From: Algoriphagus resistens
GTDB taxonomy: Bacteria > Bacteroidota > Bacteroidia > Cytophagales > Cyclobacteriaceae
Assembly: GCF_001442615.1 (NCBI RefSeq)
Contig: NZ_LMXN01000010.1
Span: forward strand, 124,001 to 188,000
DNA: 64,000 nucleotides
Direction of reading: 5' to 3'
A program made the position numbers and the translations under genes. Shown here one piece after another: positions 43,569 through 52,607 of the stretch. Below the pieces are notes generated by a model. The model was not told where the DNA came from. It ran no database searches and saw only the letters and a program-made list of their open reading frames with translations. Position 1 is the first letter of the stretch, and each line of letters starts with the position of its first letter.

Positions 43569-44804
43569 TTAAAGATCAGAAATGGCTCCTGAAGCGGATG
43601 TCCAAGACCAAGTGCTTGCGAAAGCAGCCTTGTCAGCACCTACTGTATTTGCACCGGCAGCCACACTTGTAGCATAGGCAGCAGTTCCGTTTTTGAATAC
43701 TGCATCAAGTGCAACACCCTCAGCAAGAGTAGCTTCAAGATTCATGAATTTCAATTCGCCGTCAGCGAAAGTGGCAAGCGTCTTGTCTCCGCTTAGAGAA
43801 AGATCGCCACGTCCTTCCGTATCAGCAGGATTTGCAAAATTGAAGAAGTAAATGTTTTCGAAAGTACCTCTTGCCCCATCTCTGAAGTCACCTAATTCGG
43901 ATACATCGTTTCCGATTATCGTACCGTTTTTCAAGGTATGACCTGCATTGAATGAGCCTTCTGGACCGTCAATTTCAAGTGCATGGTCCGTTTCGGCGCC
44001 TGCCACTAAAATAAAGTTGTCCATAGTACCTGACCAAGCCTGGTCTGTATCTAACAAGTCATCACCGGCGTTCCAGATGATTGCGTTCTTAACATTCACA
44101 GCACCACCGAACCATTCGATTCCATCATCTTGGTTACCGATTACTTCTACGTTTTCGATGATAGTTCCTGATCCTACAGCTCCTAGTGTAAGGCCATTGA
44201 TTTCATTTCCTTCACCGATGTTGGCACCACCATGGCGGATAGAGATGTATTTGATGATTCCAGAATTGTCCTCATCATCAGATCCTCCATAAAGCCCATT
44301 TGTATCGGATGGCGGGATACCTTCGATTTGCGTTTCGGTCACATCCCCTGCCAATGAAGCTTTCGCGTTACCCAATATGAGCAATCCACCCCAAAGTCCG
44401 GAAATATCAGACTCAAGATTTGGAGAAGCGATTTCGCCCGGTGCGATTTCGTCGGCCACAGTAGTAAAAATAATAGGGGAGTCAGCTGTTCCCTGTGCAT
44501 CTAGTTTAGCTCCTCTTGCGATAATCAACGCGGTGGCATTGGATCCAGATCCAACTTCGCCTTTGACAATTACACCAGGCTGAATAGTAAGGGTATTTCC
44601 AGAAGTAACTGCAATTCTACCACCAAGGACATACGTTTTGCCCGTTTCCCAAGTAGTATTTGAACTGATGTTGGATTCTACCAAAAGGACATCATCCTCA
44701 TCCGGATCGACTGGAGTCGGATCTGGGTCGTTGCCATCTACACAGCTGGTGAAGCCAATCACAACCGCCGCAAACATGAATAATAGGTAGTTGAACTTTT
44801 TCAT
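43569..44804 (-). CDS. Surface lipoprotein with right-handed beta-helix
   Basis: The 411-residue protein has a lipoprotein signal (FTSC, lipidated Cys near residue 21), an acidic Pro-rich linker (NDPDPTPVDPDEDDVLL) and a long parallel beta-helix with turns such as GVIVKGEVGSGSNATALIIARGAKL and VEVIGNQDDGIEWFGGAVNVKN. Beta-helix folds often bind or cut carbohydrates, but no lyase motif is obvious. An upstream ATG (44861) would add 19 polar residues before the signal, so ATG 44804 is used. It is expressed with the TonB receptor downstream. Confidence 0.88.
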   Translation of the reverse strand: MKKFNYLLFMFAAVVIGFTSCVDGNDPDPTPVDPDEDDVLLVESNISSNTTWETGKTYVLGGRIAVTSGNTLTIQPGVIVKGEVGSGSNATALIIARGAKLDAQGTADSPIIFTTVADEIAPGEIASPNLESDISGLWGGLLILGNAKASLAGDVTETQIEGIPPSDTNGLYGGSDDEDNSGIIKYISIRHGGANIGEGNEINGLTLGAVGSGTIIENVEVIGNQDDGIEWFGGAVNVKNAIIWNAGDDLLDTDQAWSGTMDNFILVAGAETDHALEIDGPEGSFNAGHTLKNGTIIGNDVSELGDFRDGARGTFENIYFFNFANPADTEGRGDLSLSGDKTLATFADGELKFMNLEATLAEGVALDAVFKNGTAAYATSVAAGANTVGADKAAFASTWSWTSASGAISDL

Positions 44805-44945
44805 TGAGATATTATAATTGATTATGGTTTTGCCCTTTTTGACGTTGCAAATCTGACTCAATTTTTGACCTCAAAAGAATTTTGTGAATTATGCTTTTTT
44901 TAACAAAGAGCACCATATTTAATATTGGAATAACAAAAAAGACAT

Positions 44946-44979
44946 AAAAAAAGGCTTCTCTTTCGAAAAGCCTTTTTTT
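44946..44979. terminator. Terminator of the MoxR gene
   Basis: AAAAAAAGGCTT (44946-44957) pairs with AAGCCTTTTTTT (44968-44979) over a 10-base loop, with long A/T runs on both sides. On the minus strand it closes the MoxR gene. Confidence 0.85.
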
Positions 44980-44992
44980 GCAGAAACAGCTG

Positions 44993-45964
44993 CTATTTCA
45001 ATGTTATGGATTTGTTAATCGGAACCTTCTCCAGAAGGATTTTCACCAGGTCTCTCGTATTAATACCGTCTGCCTCAGCTTCATAATTGAGGATGATCCG
45101 GTGATTTAGTACATCTTCTGCTATTTCCTTGATGTCTTCCGGCAAAACATAATCCCTTCCATCCATAAAGGCAACAGCCTTCGATGCCAAGTTCAAATTG
45201 ATACTCGCACGGGGAGAAACTCCAAACTGAATGTATTTGGCCTCTTCATTGAGCCCGTAATGCTGCGGGAATCTGGTCGCAAAAACCAGTTCTATAATGT
45301 AGTGTTCCAGTGGTTCTGCAATTTTCACGAAATTGATCTGGTCCCGGATCTCAAAGATATCCTGCTTGGAAAGCATCGCATTTACTTCAGAGCTGAAGGA
45401 CATATTCGCCATCCTGCGCATCACTTCCATTTCGTCGGCCTTGCTTGGATAATCTATATGCACCTTCATCATGAATCTATCCACCTGCGCTTCCGGCAAA
45501 GGATAGGTTCCTTCCTGATCTACTGGATTCTGAGTTGCCAACACCAGGAAAGGACGATCAAGCTGATAGGTAGTTTCACCGATGGTAACCTGCTTTTCCT
45601 GCATAGCTTCCAACAGTGCAGATTGCACTTTAGCAGGAGATCGGTTCACTTCATCCGCAAGAATCAGATTGGAAAAGATAGGCCCCTTTTTCACTTCGAA
45701 ATTGGCTGCCTGCTGGTTGTAGATCATGGTACCGATCAGATCCGCAGGAAGTAAATCCGGAGTAAATTGGATTCTGTTGAAATCCAGATGTAAAACTTTT
45801 GCCAGCGTATTTACCGTCAAGGTCTTTGCCAACCCAGGTACACCCTCCAAAAGTATGTGTCCATTGGTAAAAAGTCCAATCAATAATCGATTGACCATTC
45901 TGTCCTGGCCTACTACTACTTTTCTTACTTCCTGTATTACGTCTGCTATTTTTTCCTGATGCAT
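44993..45964 (-). CDS. MoxR family AAA+ ATPase
   Basis: The 323-residue protein has Walker A GVPGLAKT (41-48), Walker B LILADEVNRS (Asp103, Glu104), sensor 1 VLATQNPVDQEGTYPLPEAQVDRF and the C-terminal lid with FGVSPRASINLNLASKAVAFM. MoxR ATPases act as metal-insertion or protein-folding chaperones, usually with a DUF58/VWA protein encoded right after. Here the MoxR gene ends at a terminator and no DUF58 or VWA gene is adjacent, so its partner must be elsewhere. Confidence 0.95.
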   Translation of the reverse strand: MHQEKIADVIQEVRKVVVGQDRMVNRLLIGLFTNGHILLEGVPGLAKTLTVNTLAKVLHLDFNRIQFTPDLLPADLIGTMIYNQQAANFEVKKGPIFSNLILADEVNRSPAKVQSALLEAMQEKQVTIGETTYQLDRPFLVLATQNPVDQEGTYPLPEAQVDRFMMKVHIDYPSKADEMEVMRRMANMSFSSEVNAMLSKQDIFEIRDQINFVKIAEPLEHYIIELVFATRFPQHYGLNEEAKYIQFGVSPRASINLNLASKAVAFMDGRDYVLPEDIKEIAEDVLNHRIILNYEAEADGINTRDLVKILLEKVPINKSITLK

Positions 45965-46137
45965 GGAATTAAATCTTTGAGTGCTGTTAAAGGGAGTCTA
46001 AAATAGAGGTTTTTGTCCCAAAGGACAATCTTAAATCTTAGAAGCGGTAAAGCATAGCCAAGAAAGGGAATTTAGGAAATTTTAAGAAGGTTTCCAGCGT
46101 TGGTGGTGATAAGGGGAAATGTTGTAAAGATCGACCC

Positions 46138-46758
46138 TCAATTACGATTTGGCTTATTCAAACCAGTCTTTTTGAATCCAGTCAAGCCCAACCTGTGATA
46201 AATCGTCTGCTCATCGATCTGCTGCACTTCCCCTACTTTAAAGCCACTGATTGTTAATTTCTCCATAGACCAGCGGACCAGTCTCAACGTAGGATGGCCT
46301 ATTGCCGCAGTCATTTTGCGTACCTGTCGGTTTTTGCCTTCTATCAGAGTAAGAGAAATCCATGTATCCGGAATCGAAGCACGGTAGCGAATCGGAGGAT
46401 CACGGTCAGGAAGGGAGGGAATCGGATCAAGAATTTTGGCGATTGCCGGTTTGGTCTTATAATCACGGCCATCCACATTGATGAGCACGCCCTGTGTCAA
46501 CTCTTTCAAAGATGCCGCTTCGGGAGAACCCTCCACCTGGGCATAATAGGTACGCTGGTGACCAAAGCGCGGATTTAGCAGGTGATGATTAAGGGATTTG
46601 TCATTGGTGATAATCAGAAGCCCCTCTGAGTCCTTATCCAATCTTCCCACTGGATATACATCCTTTGGAAAATCAAAAAGAGAGGCAAGCGTCTGCCCCT
46701 CTCCCGAAAATTGACATAAGACCCCAAAGGGCTTGTAAATGATAAAGTAGCTGGCCAA
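46138..46758 (-). CDS. rluE: rRNA pseudouridine synthase, RluE-like (no S4 domain)
   Basis: The 206-residue enzyme starts directly with the catalytic domain ([18 protein letters not shown]) and has [14 protein letters not shown] with the catalytic Asp41. It ends with [24 protein letters not shown]. The absence of an S4 domain and the length match RluE, which modifies U2457 of 23S rRNA in Escherichia coli; the target here is inferred. A 58-residue Cys-containing gene lies just upstream on the same strand (10-base gap). Confidence 0.85.
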   Translation of the reverse strand: MASYFIIYKPFGVLCQFSGEGQTLASLFDFPKDVYPVGRLDKDSEGLLIITNDKSLNHHLLNPRFGHQRTYYAQVEGSPEAASLKELTQGVLINVDGRDYKTKPAIAKILDPIPSLPDRDPPIRYRASIPDTWISLTLIEGKNRQVRKMTAAIGHPTLRLVRWSMEKLTISGFKVGEVQQIDEQTIYHRLGLTGFKKTGLNKPNRN

Positions 46759-46768
46759 AGTCAGTGAA

Positions 46769-46945
46769 TTAACTTCCGCAACCTACACAGTCTATGCTGG
46801 AATCCGTTGGTTTCACACCGTCACGCTCCATTTTCAGGTTGTGGATTTTGTCACGAATTTCCATGTCTGCAAACATATCACCAGTGATTTGCGCCTCCAA
46901 AGCTTGGATTTGCTCGTTGTAGTTTTGAATTTGTGCCTCGTTCAT
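46769..46945 (-). CDS. Small helical protein with C-terminal CxxC (58 aa)
   Basis: The protein begins [20 protein letters not shown], continues as an amphipathic helix ([18 protein letters not shown]), and ends [11 protein letters not shown]. The C-terminal CxxC could bind metal or be redox-active. An upstream ATG at 46990 would add 15 residues without helical character, so ATG 46945 is preferred. It lies just upstream of the RluE-like gene and may be cotranscribed with it. No known family. Confidence 0.7.
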   Translation of the reverse strand: MNEAQIQNYNEQIQALEAQITGDMFADMEIRDKIHNLKMERDGVKPTDSSIDCVGCGS

Positions 46946-47088
46946 AAAAGTTATAGTTGAAGGGTTGAAATGATATCCTAAAATAGCCAACGATCCTGAA
47001 AAGTTCCTGACCCTGGCCTCATTATTTTCATCAAAAATGATTCCAACTGAGCAGTAGAAACTTACCTTCAGAAAAACACCCGATAAAA

Positions 47089-48213
47089 ATGCCTAACTCC
47101 AACCTAGTGAATCTTCGCCAACACTTGCATCAAAATCCTGAGACTGCGGGAGAAGAATCCGGCACAGCAGCTAAGATTATGGCCTTTTTCACAAAACTTA
47201 CTCCAGATCAAACCATAGAAAAGCTTGGAGGCAATGGTCTTGCATTTGTTTTCAAAGGCCAAAATCCAGGACCACGGAGTTTGTTTCGCGCTGAGCTGGA
47301 TGCACTTCCTATTCTTGAAACCGGAGAACCAGGCTATAAAAGCCAGGTAGACGGTAAAGCGCATCTTTGTGGCCATGATGGTCATATGGCGATTATTTGT
47401 GGATTGGGGGAGAAACTAGCTGCGGAAAGACCAGAGAAAGGGGAAGTAGTGTTACTTTTCCAGCCTGCAGAGGAAACCGGTGAAGGGGCCAGATGGATCT
47501 TGGATGATCCGAAATTTCTTCAAATCAAACCAGATTATGCCTTTGCCCTTCACAATTTGCCTGGTTTTCCACTCAACCAATTGGTCACTAGAAAAGGTAC
47601 ATTTGCCGCTGGAAGTACTGGGCTGACGATTGCCTTAACTGGCAAAACCTCTCATGCAGCACACCCCGATGCGGGGATCAACCCGGCCCAATCGATCGCT
47701 GAATTGATTCAAGTCCTCCCGAAGCTACCGGAAAAACTCGAGACTTTTGCCTTGGTAACTGTCGTTCACGCGGAGATCGGAAGTTTGGCTTTCGGAACAA
47801 GTGCCGGTAAGGGAAGTTTAAGTCTGACCATCCGGGCTTTCGACCAAAATGAGCTGGAAACCTTAATCGAAATGATTACCAAGGAAGCCAATCGAATAGC
47901 TTCGGCTGAAGGGCTAGGCTGTGAGTTCAGATTTGTGGAATCATTCGCCGTTTCTGAAAACCATCTAAAAGCTTCTGAAATCGCCGAGGGAGTAATGAAA
48001 AACTCAGGTCTGGACATGATAGAAAAACCGGAACCCTTTCGCTGGTCAGAGGATTTTGGGTTATTCAGTCAAAGCTGCCCAGCCTACCTTTTCGGATTGG
48101 GAGCCGGTGAAGATTGTCCGCAACTGCATGAGCCTACCTATGATTTTCCTGATGAACTGATAGAAACAGGAGTAATGATCTTTGAGGGAATTGCAAGAAA
48201 AGTAAATGGATGA
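47089..48213 (+). CDS. M20 family amidohydrolase
   Basis: This 374-residue zinc/cobalt-dependent enzyme has the M20D layout: LRQHLHQNPETAGEESGTAAKI, ALPILETGEPGYKSQ, LCGHDGHMAIICGLG and LFQPAEETGEGARWILDD. A dimerisation lid follows, and HTSHAAHPDAGINPAQ-like sequence lies in the middle. This subfamily includes N-acyl-amino-acid and IAA-conjugate hydrolases; the substrate is unknown. Its stop codon TGA lies within the first bases of a type A repeat. Confidence 0.93.
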   Translation: MPNSNLVNLRQHLHQNPETAGEESGTAAKIMAFFTKLTPDQTIEKLGGNGLAFVFKGQNPGPRSLFRAELDALPILETGEPGYKSQVDGKAHLCGHDGHMAIICGLGEKLAAERPEKGEVVLLFQPAEETGEGARWILDDPKFLQIKPDYAFALHNLPGFPLNQLVTRKGTFAAGSTGLTIALTGKTSHAAHPDAGINPAQSIAELIQVLPKLPEKLETFALVTVVHAEIGSLAFGTSAGKGSLSLTIRAFDQNELETLIEMITKEANRIASAEGLGCEFRFVESFAVSENHLKASEIAEGVMKNSGLDMIEKPEPFRWSEDFGLFSQSCPAYLFGLGAGEDCPQLHEPTYDFPDELIETGVMIFEGIARKVNG

Positions 48214-48305
48214 AATCAAGCATAACGCAAACGTCACATACCGGGATGATTCTAATGATGCGAGATTCTACGTGGCCAATGAAATCAATTATAAACACAT
48301 TAAAA
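48209..48305 (+). repeat. Dispersed intergenic repeat, type A, copy 6
   Basis: Begins GATGAAATCAAGCATAACGC, overlapping the TGA stop of the amidohydrolase gene. It continues ACGTCACATACCGGGATGATTCTAATGATGCGAGATTCTACGTGGCC and ends AATTATAAACACATT. The stem is degenerate (TAACGC / ACGTCA). No gene starts at its right end. Confidence 0.78.
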
Positions 48306-48491
48306 ATTAGCTGATTACCTTCAGTGAAGCTATCCCCATAATTACTTTGCCCATCAGGCCAGAAGACCGATGACGGATTACCAAATCCTATAATGCTTTA
48401 GCCTTTACTGGCAGTAAAGTGGATTAACGCTAAGTCCGGCTTCTAGAGAAGCAGCACAACTTTGTGCAGTTGCGAGAGAATTAATAATGCC
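48306..48491. other. Intergenic stretch with two short palindromes
   Basis: No gene. CTTTACTG-G-CAGTAAAG (48413-48429) and GCACAA-CT-TTGTGC (48464-48477) are near-perfect palindromes. They lie between two convergent genes, so they are not promoter operators of either. Confidence 0.45.
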
Positions 48492-48511
48492 AAAAAACCG
48501 GCTTTCGCCGG
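48492..48511 (-). terminator. Terminator of the NIPSNAP gene
   Basis: CCGGC (48498-48502) pairs with GCCGG (48507-48511), followed on the minus strand by a T run. The stem is short but GC-rich and lies about 13 bases past the NIPSNAP stop. Confidence 0.7.
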
Positions 48512-48523
48512 CTTTATTGTGAG

Positions 48524-49303
48524 TTACAAATCTGAATATTCTGCCGGATAGAGCAGCTTTGTGTCGTTTCGGGACACGGTATTGGCATATTCAGGAAGAT
48601 CTTTCATGCCTGCCCAGTCCGGATCCGATCCGAACTGCTTCCAATGTTCATTTCTGATGTCCATGTTTTCATGGGTAGTCATATATACCAGATTTGGCAT
48701 ATTAGCTCCGGCGATAGTCTCTGCATAGAAGATAGGACTGCAGTTTAACTTTTCGAAAATATCCATTTCCCCTGAGTTGAACATTTTCACTTTCTGCTTA
48801 TAAAGGCGCTCGGTTGCCCCTTCATAGCTTCTCAGTTCGTAAACTCTGTCCTTCTTGGCATTTGTCAATGTTGACTCTGCAAACTTCGGTTGTCCTGTCA
48901 TAGCCTGAAGCAGGGAGGTTTCGATTCGTTTGTATGGAGGTTTTGCATGAGAAGCATTGATGTATGCACTTCCTGCGGCCTGATAAGTTTGGTCTTTAGC
49001 CAGTTTGGATTCCAAACCCACATATTCATCCAATGACTTAAACGGCACAAATAAATAAACTGCCTTACCTGCATTAGGCTGGGAGTCAATCGGCTTGAAA
49101 ACCCCTACTTTGGCAATTCCGTGCTTGTGGGCGGCCGGGATAAAAGCATTGGCCAGGTAGTCATCAAGCATTCCCTCCTGCTCGGCATTTTCGATGTGAT
49201 AGATTCTCAACTCGTAGAAATCCCTCTTTTGAGCCATCAGATTTGCGCTGATAAAAAACGCCACTGCTATGGCACTAAAGAAAATCAGTTTGCTTGCATT
49301 CAT
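48524..49303 (-). CDS. Secreted NIPSNAP-domain protein
   Basis: The 259-residue protein has a signal peptide (about 1-25, LMAQ) and two NIPSNAP-type ferredoxin-like repeats. The first is FYELRIYHIENAEQEGMLDDYLANAF and the second VYELRSYEGATERLYKQKVKMFNSGEMDIF. NIPSNAP domains appear in small alpha/beta proteins of unclear role, some annotated as involved in vesicle traffic or oxidation. In Bacteroidota they are exported with unknown function. Its promoter region contains a perfect 14-bp inverted repeat (49474-49504). Confidence 0.87.
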   Translation of the reverse strand: MNASKLIFFSAIAVAFFISANLMAQKRDFYELRIYHIENAEQEGMLDDYLANAFIPAAHKHGIAKVGVFKPIDSQPNAGKAVYLFVPFKSLDEYVGLESKLAKDQTYQAAGSAYINASHAKPPYKRIETSLLQAMTGQPKFAESTLTNAKKDRVYELRSYEGATERLYKQKVKMFNSGEMDIFEKLNCSPIFYAETIAGANMPNLVYMTTHENMDIRNEHWKQFGSDPDWAGMKDLPEYANTVSRNDTKLLYPAEYSDL

Positions 49304-49473
49304 TTTAGGTTTGGTTTTAGGTTTAATGGTATAATAACTATGAATATACGCAATAATGCCAGTAGAAAATATTCTCCATGCTTTACTAGACGGAGGGCCG
49401 AATTGGCCTCTACGCCAGTGCTCTTCAAATCCTACGATGGTTTAATTGCTTTACTGACAGAAAAGCGGATATC

Positions 49474-49504
49474 CATATGCAGAAACAGCTTGTTTCTGCA
49501 TATG
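49474..49504. repeat. Perfect 14-bp inverted repeat
   Basis: CATATGCAGAAACA (49474-49487) and TGTTTCTGCATATG (49491-49504) are exact complements with a 3-base loop. No T run follows, so it is not an obvious terminator. It lies between the M1 peptidase terminator and the NIPSNAP promoter. Confidence 0.75.
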
Positions 49505-49527
49505 ATAAGATGCTAAGTTTAAAAAAG

Positions 49528-49555
49528 AAAAGCCGACTTGCGCCGGCTTTTTTTA
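49528..49555. terminator. Terminator of the M1 peptidase gene
   Basis: AAAAGCCG (49528-49535) pairs with CGGCTTTT (49544-49551), flanked by A/T runs on both sides. It starts right at the stop codon of the minus-strand peptidase gene. Confidence 0.8.
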
Positions 49556-51886
49556 TTATTGGTTAGATTTTGCTTTCTTCATAGGATTACTACCTGTAGA
49601 TGCACCCCGCGCCGCTCCTGATCCTTTGAATAACTCGAATCTGCTCGGCTGATATTGTCTTGGCCAATAATTACTGGATTCGTCGATATCGGCGGTTTCT
49701 CTCTTAGGGTCAAGAATGATTTGGGTGACTTCCTTCTCTTTCACAAATACTTTTGTGACCTGTGATTCATTCTTTCTCCATATTTCTACGGGAATTCTGT
49801 CTATCTCAGAAGTACCATCCGCATACTGGAACTCCAAAATAATCGGCATTACCAACCCGCCTACATTCTTGAAAGTAATTTCGTAGAAGTTCAGATCACG
49901 GCCCATCAACTCTTTTTCCTTAGGTGAAAGGCTTGCCATAAATTGCTTATAGTTTTCCTCGTCTTCAGGAGTTACGGTAAATGGATTATAGCTGGTATAG
50001 AAATCATGCGTTTCGGGGTTGGCCTCCACGACAGTTTCTTTTACATCATTTCTATTGAATTCCTTAGACACATAATCTTCCTCACGGTCAGCTTCGGCCT
50101 TCATCGCCTCTTTCTTTTCCGCAGGGGTACGGTTATCCATTTTATAAAGTGCCACATTTTCAATAGCGATATCCACAGGCTCAGTGCCATAGAACCATCC
50201 CCTCCAGAACCAATCCAGATCCACGGCAGAAGCATCTTCCATGGTGCGGAACAAATCCTCAGGAGTCGGGTGTTTAAACTTCCATCTTCGGGCGTATTCC
50301 TTGAATGCATAATCAAACAACTCTCGTCCCATCACTGTCTCACGCAGGATATTCAGAGCGGTAGCCGGTTTAGCATAAGCATTTGGACCGAATTGAATGA
50401 TATTTTCAGAGTTTGTCATGATCGGCTCCAGGGTATTTTTGGCACTTCTCATGTAAGGAACAATCTTATGCGCCGGTCCACGGCGGGAAGGGAAATTACG
50501 ATCCCATTCCTGCTCTGCCATAAACTGCATAAAGGTATTCAAGCCCTCATCCATCCAAGTCCACTGACGCTCGTCAGAGTTTACGATCATAGGAAAAAAA
50601 TTGTGTCCCACTTCGTGGATAATTACCCCGATCATTCCGTTTTTCACCGCTTCCGAATAAGTTCCGTCAGGATCAGGCCGCCCGTAGTTAAAGCAGATCA
50701 TCGGATACTCCATACCATTGGCAGCTTCTACAGAAATGGCCGTAGGATAAGGATAATCGAAGGTATGGGAGGAATAGGATTTGAGCGTATGAGCGACCAC
50801 CCGTGTAGAGTACTGACCATAGAGAGGATTGGCCTCTTTGGCATAATAGGACATTGCCATCACGTCTTTGCCGCCTTGCTTCACAGCCATTGCATCCCAG
50901 ATGAATTTGCGGGAGGAAGTCCATGCAAAATCCCGGACGTTTTCTGCCTTAAATTTCCAGGTCTTTTTAGCTGTGGATTTTCCTTTTTCAAGTTCGATTG
51001 CCTCATCCTGGGTACGGATAACCACTGGAGCATCGTACGTTTTCCTCGCAGTATTCCATCGATTCAATTCCGTAGCGGAAAGAACCTGACTAGCATTCTG
51101 CAGTTCTCCGGTGGCTCCGACCATATGGTCTGCCGGCACTGTGATATTCACTTCATAATTTCCAAACACCAAAGCAAACTCACCAGAACCCATGAATTGC
51201 TTGTTTTGCCAGCCTTCGAAATCTGAATAGACAGCCATTCTCGGAAACCACTCTGCCATGGTATAGAGGTAATTGCCATCTCCCTCAAAGTACTCATAGC
51301 CAGGGCGACCACCAACATACCCTACCCGATCTGTAATATTAAATGACCACTCTACACCAAAGGTGAAGCTTTCCCCAGCTTTAAGCGGAGCTGGCAAGTC
51401 TATGCGCATCATGGTTTTATTTACCGTCACTGGCAAGGGGTTGCCTTTGGCATCTTTTACTTCAAGCACTTTATAGCCAAAATCCTCATTTGCCCAGATC
51501 AGTCCTTCAAGGTTTCGAAGGGTCATTCTGGAACCAATGGAGCTTTCTGCAGTCTTGGGGGAATCAGAATCTGCCCCACGCTGATTTTCCTCCAACTGTA
51601 CCCACAGATAAGTAAGTTGATCGGGGGAGTTATTGATATAGGTAACTTTCTCAGAACCTTTGATGGATTGATTGGCATCATCCAGCTCCACATTGATCAC
51701 ATAATTCGCCTGTTGTTGCCAATACATATGGCCCGGTGCGCCTGAGGCAGTTCTATATACGTTTGGAGAACGCAGCATGGGGCCAAGCTGCTCAAAACGC
51801 TCTGCGTGATTCTGCTCAGAGTGCTGCGCAAAAGCTGGAAAAACCCCTGTGACTGCCAATGCTGCAAGTGCTAGTAATTTTTTCAT
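49556..51886 (-). CDS. M1 family zinc aminopeptidase, secreted
   Basis: The 776-residue protein has a signal peptide (about 1-20, AFAQ), an N-terminal beta-sandwich, and the M1 catalytic domain. The exopeptidase loop is AANGMEYPMICFN (GxMEN-like, with Tyr for Asn) and the zinc motif is IHEVGHNFFPMIVNSDERQWTWMDEGLN near residues 423-450 (HExxH plus Glu). The enzyme removes N-terminal residues from peptides in the periplasm or outside the cell. It lies in a minus-strand group with the HupE-like gene, next to a divergent DUF6702 gene. Confidence 0.93.
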   Translation of the reverse strand: MKKLLALAALAVTGVFPAFAQHSEQNHAERFEQLGPMLRSPNVYRTASGAPGHMYWQQQANYVINVELDDANQSIKGSEKVTYINNSPDQLTYLWVQLEENQRGADSDSPKTAESSIGSRMTLRNLEGLIWANEDFGYKVLEVKDAKGNPLPVTVNKTMMRIDLPAPLKAGESFTFGVEWSFNITDRVGYVGGRPGYEYFEGDGNYLYTMAEWFPRMAVYSDFEGWQNKQFMGSGEFALVFGNYEVNITVPADHMVGATGELQNASQVLSATELNRWNTARKTYDAPVVIRTQDEAIELEKGKSTAKKTWKFKAENVRDFAWTSSRKFIWDAMAVKQGGKDVMAMSYYAKEANPLYGQYSTRVVAHTLKSYSSHTFDYPYPTAISVEAANGMEYPMICFNYGRPDPDGTYSEAVKNGMIGVIIHEVGHNFFPMIVNSDERQWTWMDEGLNTFMQFMAEQEWDRNFPSRRGPAHKIVPYMRSAKNTLEPIMTNSENIIQFGPNAYAKPATALNILRETVMGRELFDYAFKEYARRWKFKHPTPEDLFRTMEDASAVDLDWFWRGWFYGTEPVDIAIENVALYKMDNRTPAEKKEAMKAEADREEDYVSKEFNRNDVKETVVEANPETHDFYTSYNPFTVTPEDEENYKQFMASLSPKEKELMGRDLNFYEITFKNVGGLVMPIILEFQYADGTSEIDRIPVEIWRKNESQVTKVFVKEKEVTQIILDPKRETADIDESSNYWPRQYQPSRFELFKGSGAARGASTGSNPMKKAKSNQ

Positions 51887-51941
51887 CTGTGATATCAGGT
51901 TGTTTAATTTTCTAATCTATACTTAGGTTTAACGCTGTTTT

Positions 51942-52523
51942 TTACCAAAATTTCGTCTCCAGCATCAGCATCAAGGCAACACCAAAGACCATCGAAGAAA
52001 CCACCAATGTCCATTCCTTTCTACTTACTCCAGCAATACCGACTAAAATGGATGTAATAAGAAGAAATACACCAACTATAATCAGCTGGCCTAATTCTAA
52101 GCCCAGATTGAATGCAAGCAACGGCTGCCATATACTTGCCTCTTTGCCCAAAAGGCTTCTCAGATAGGTAGAAAACCCCAATCCATGAATTAACCCGAAG
52201 AATAACGCGAAGATATAATTGATAGAAAGTCCCTTGCCGGAAGCAGGTTTTGGACGCAGAATTGTAATGAAAGCGGTGATCGCTATGGTAACAGGAATCA
52301 GGAATTCGATTAAATCAGAGTTTACATTGACCACTTTGAAGGTAGCCAAAGCTAAGGTTAAGGAATGGCCAATCGTGAATGCAGTCACTAAAATCACTAC
52401 CTTACGCCAGTCCCTGGGAATAAAGACCGCACATAGTGCCAAAACGAAAAGAATATGGTCATAACCCTGGATATCGAGGATATGCTGCAGACCTAGACGA
52501 AAATATAATTGAAATGAGTTCAT
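51942..52523 (-). CDS. HupE/UreJ family membrane protein
   Basis: This 193-residue integral membrane protein has about six or seven hydrophobic spans. The family starts here with FRLGLQHILDIQGYDHILFVLALCA and later FFGLIHGLGFSTYLRSLL, including conserved His residues in the first and middle spans. HupE/UreJ proteins are metal (nickel/cobalt) permeases or hydrogenase/urease accessory proteins in other bacteria. In Bacteroidota they are often found beside DUF6702 and M1 peptidases, which suggests a different, unknown role. It lies upstream of the M1 peptidase on the same strand. Confidence 0.9.
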   Translation of the reverse strand: MNSFQLYFRLGLQHILDIQGYDHILFVLALCAVFIPRDWRKVVILVTAFTIGHSLTLALATFKVVNVNSDLIEFLIPVTIAITAFITILRPKPASGKGLSINYIFALFFGLIHGLGFSTYLRSLLGKEASIWQPLLAFNLGLELGQLIIVGVFLLITSILVGIAGVSRKEWTLVVSSMVFGVALMLMLETKFW

Positions 52524-52607
52524 AGAAGGGGTGAATTACTTCTAAAGGAAGTAATTTGCGCAATAATACGTTTTAATTAGGAGAAAAGACAGTCAGCACA
52601 ACACCAA

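Noticed and set aside
49943..51226. 427-codon plus-strand open frame antisense to the M1 peptidase gene
   Set aside because: It lies entirely within the peptidase gene, has His/Ile/Arg-rich sequence unlike any family, and the opposite strand encodes a clear M1 enzyme with all motifs.
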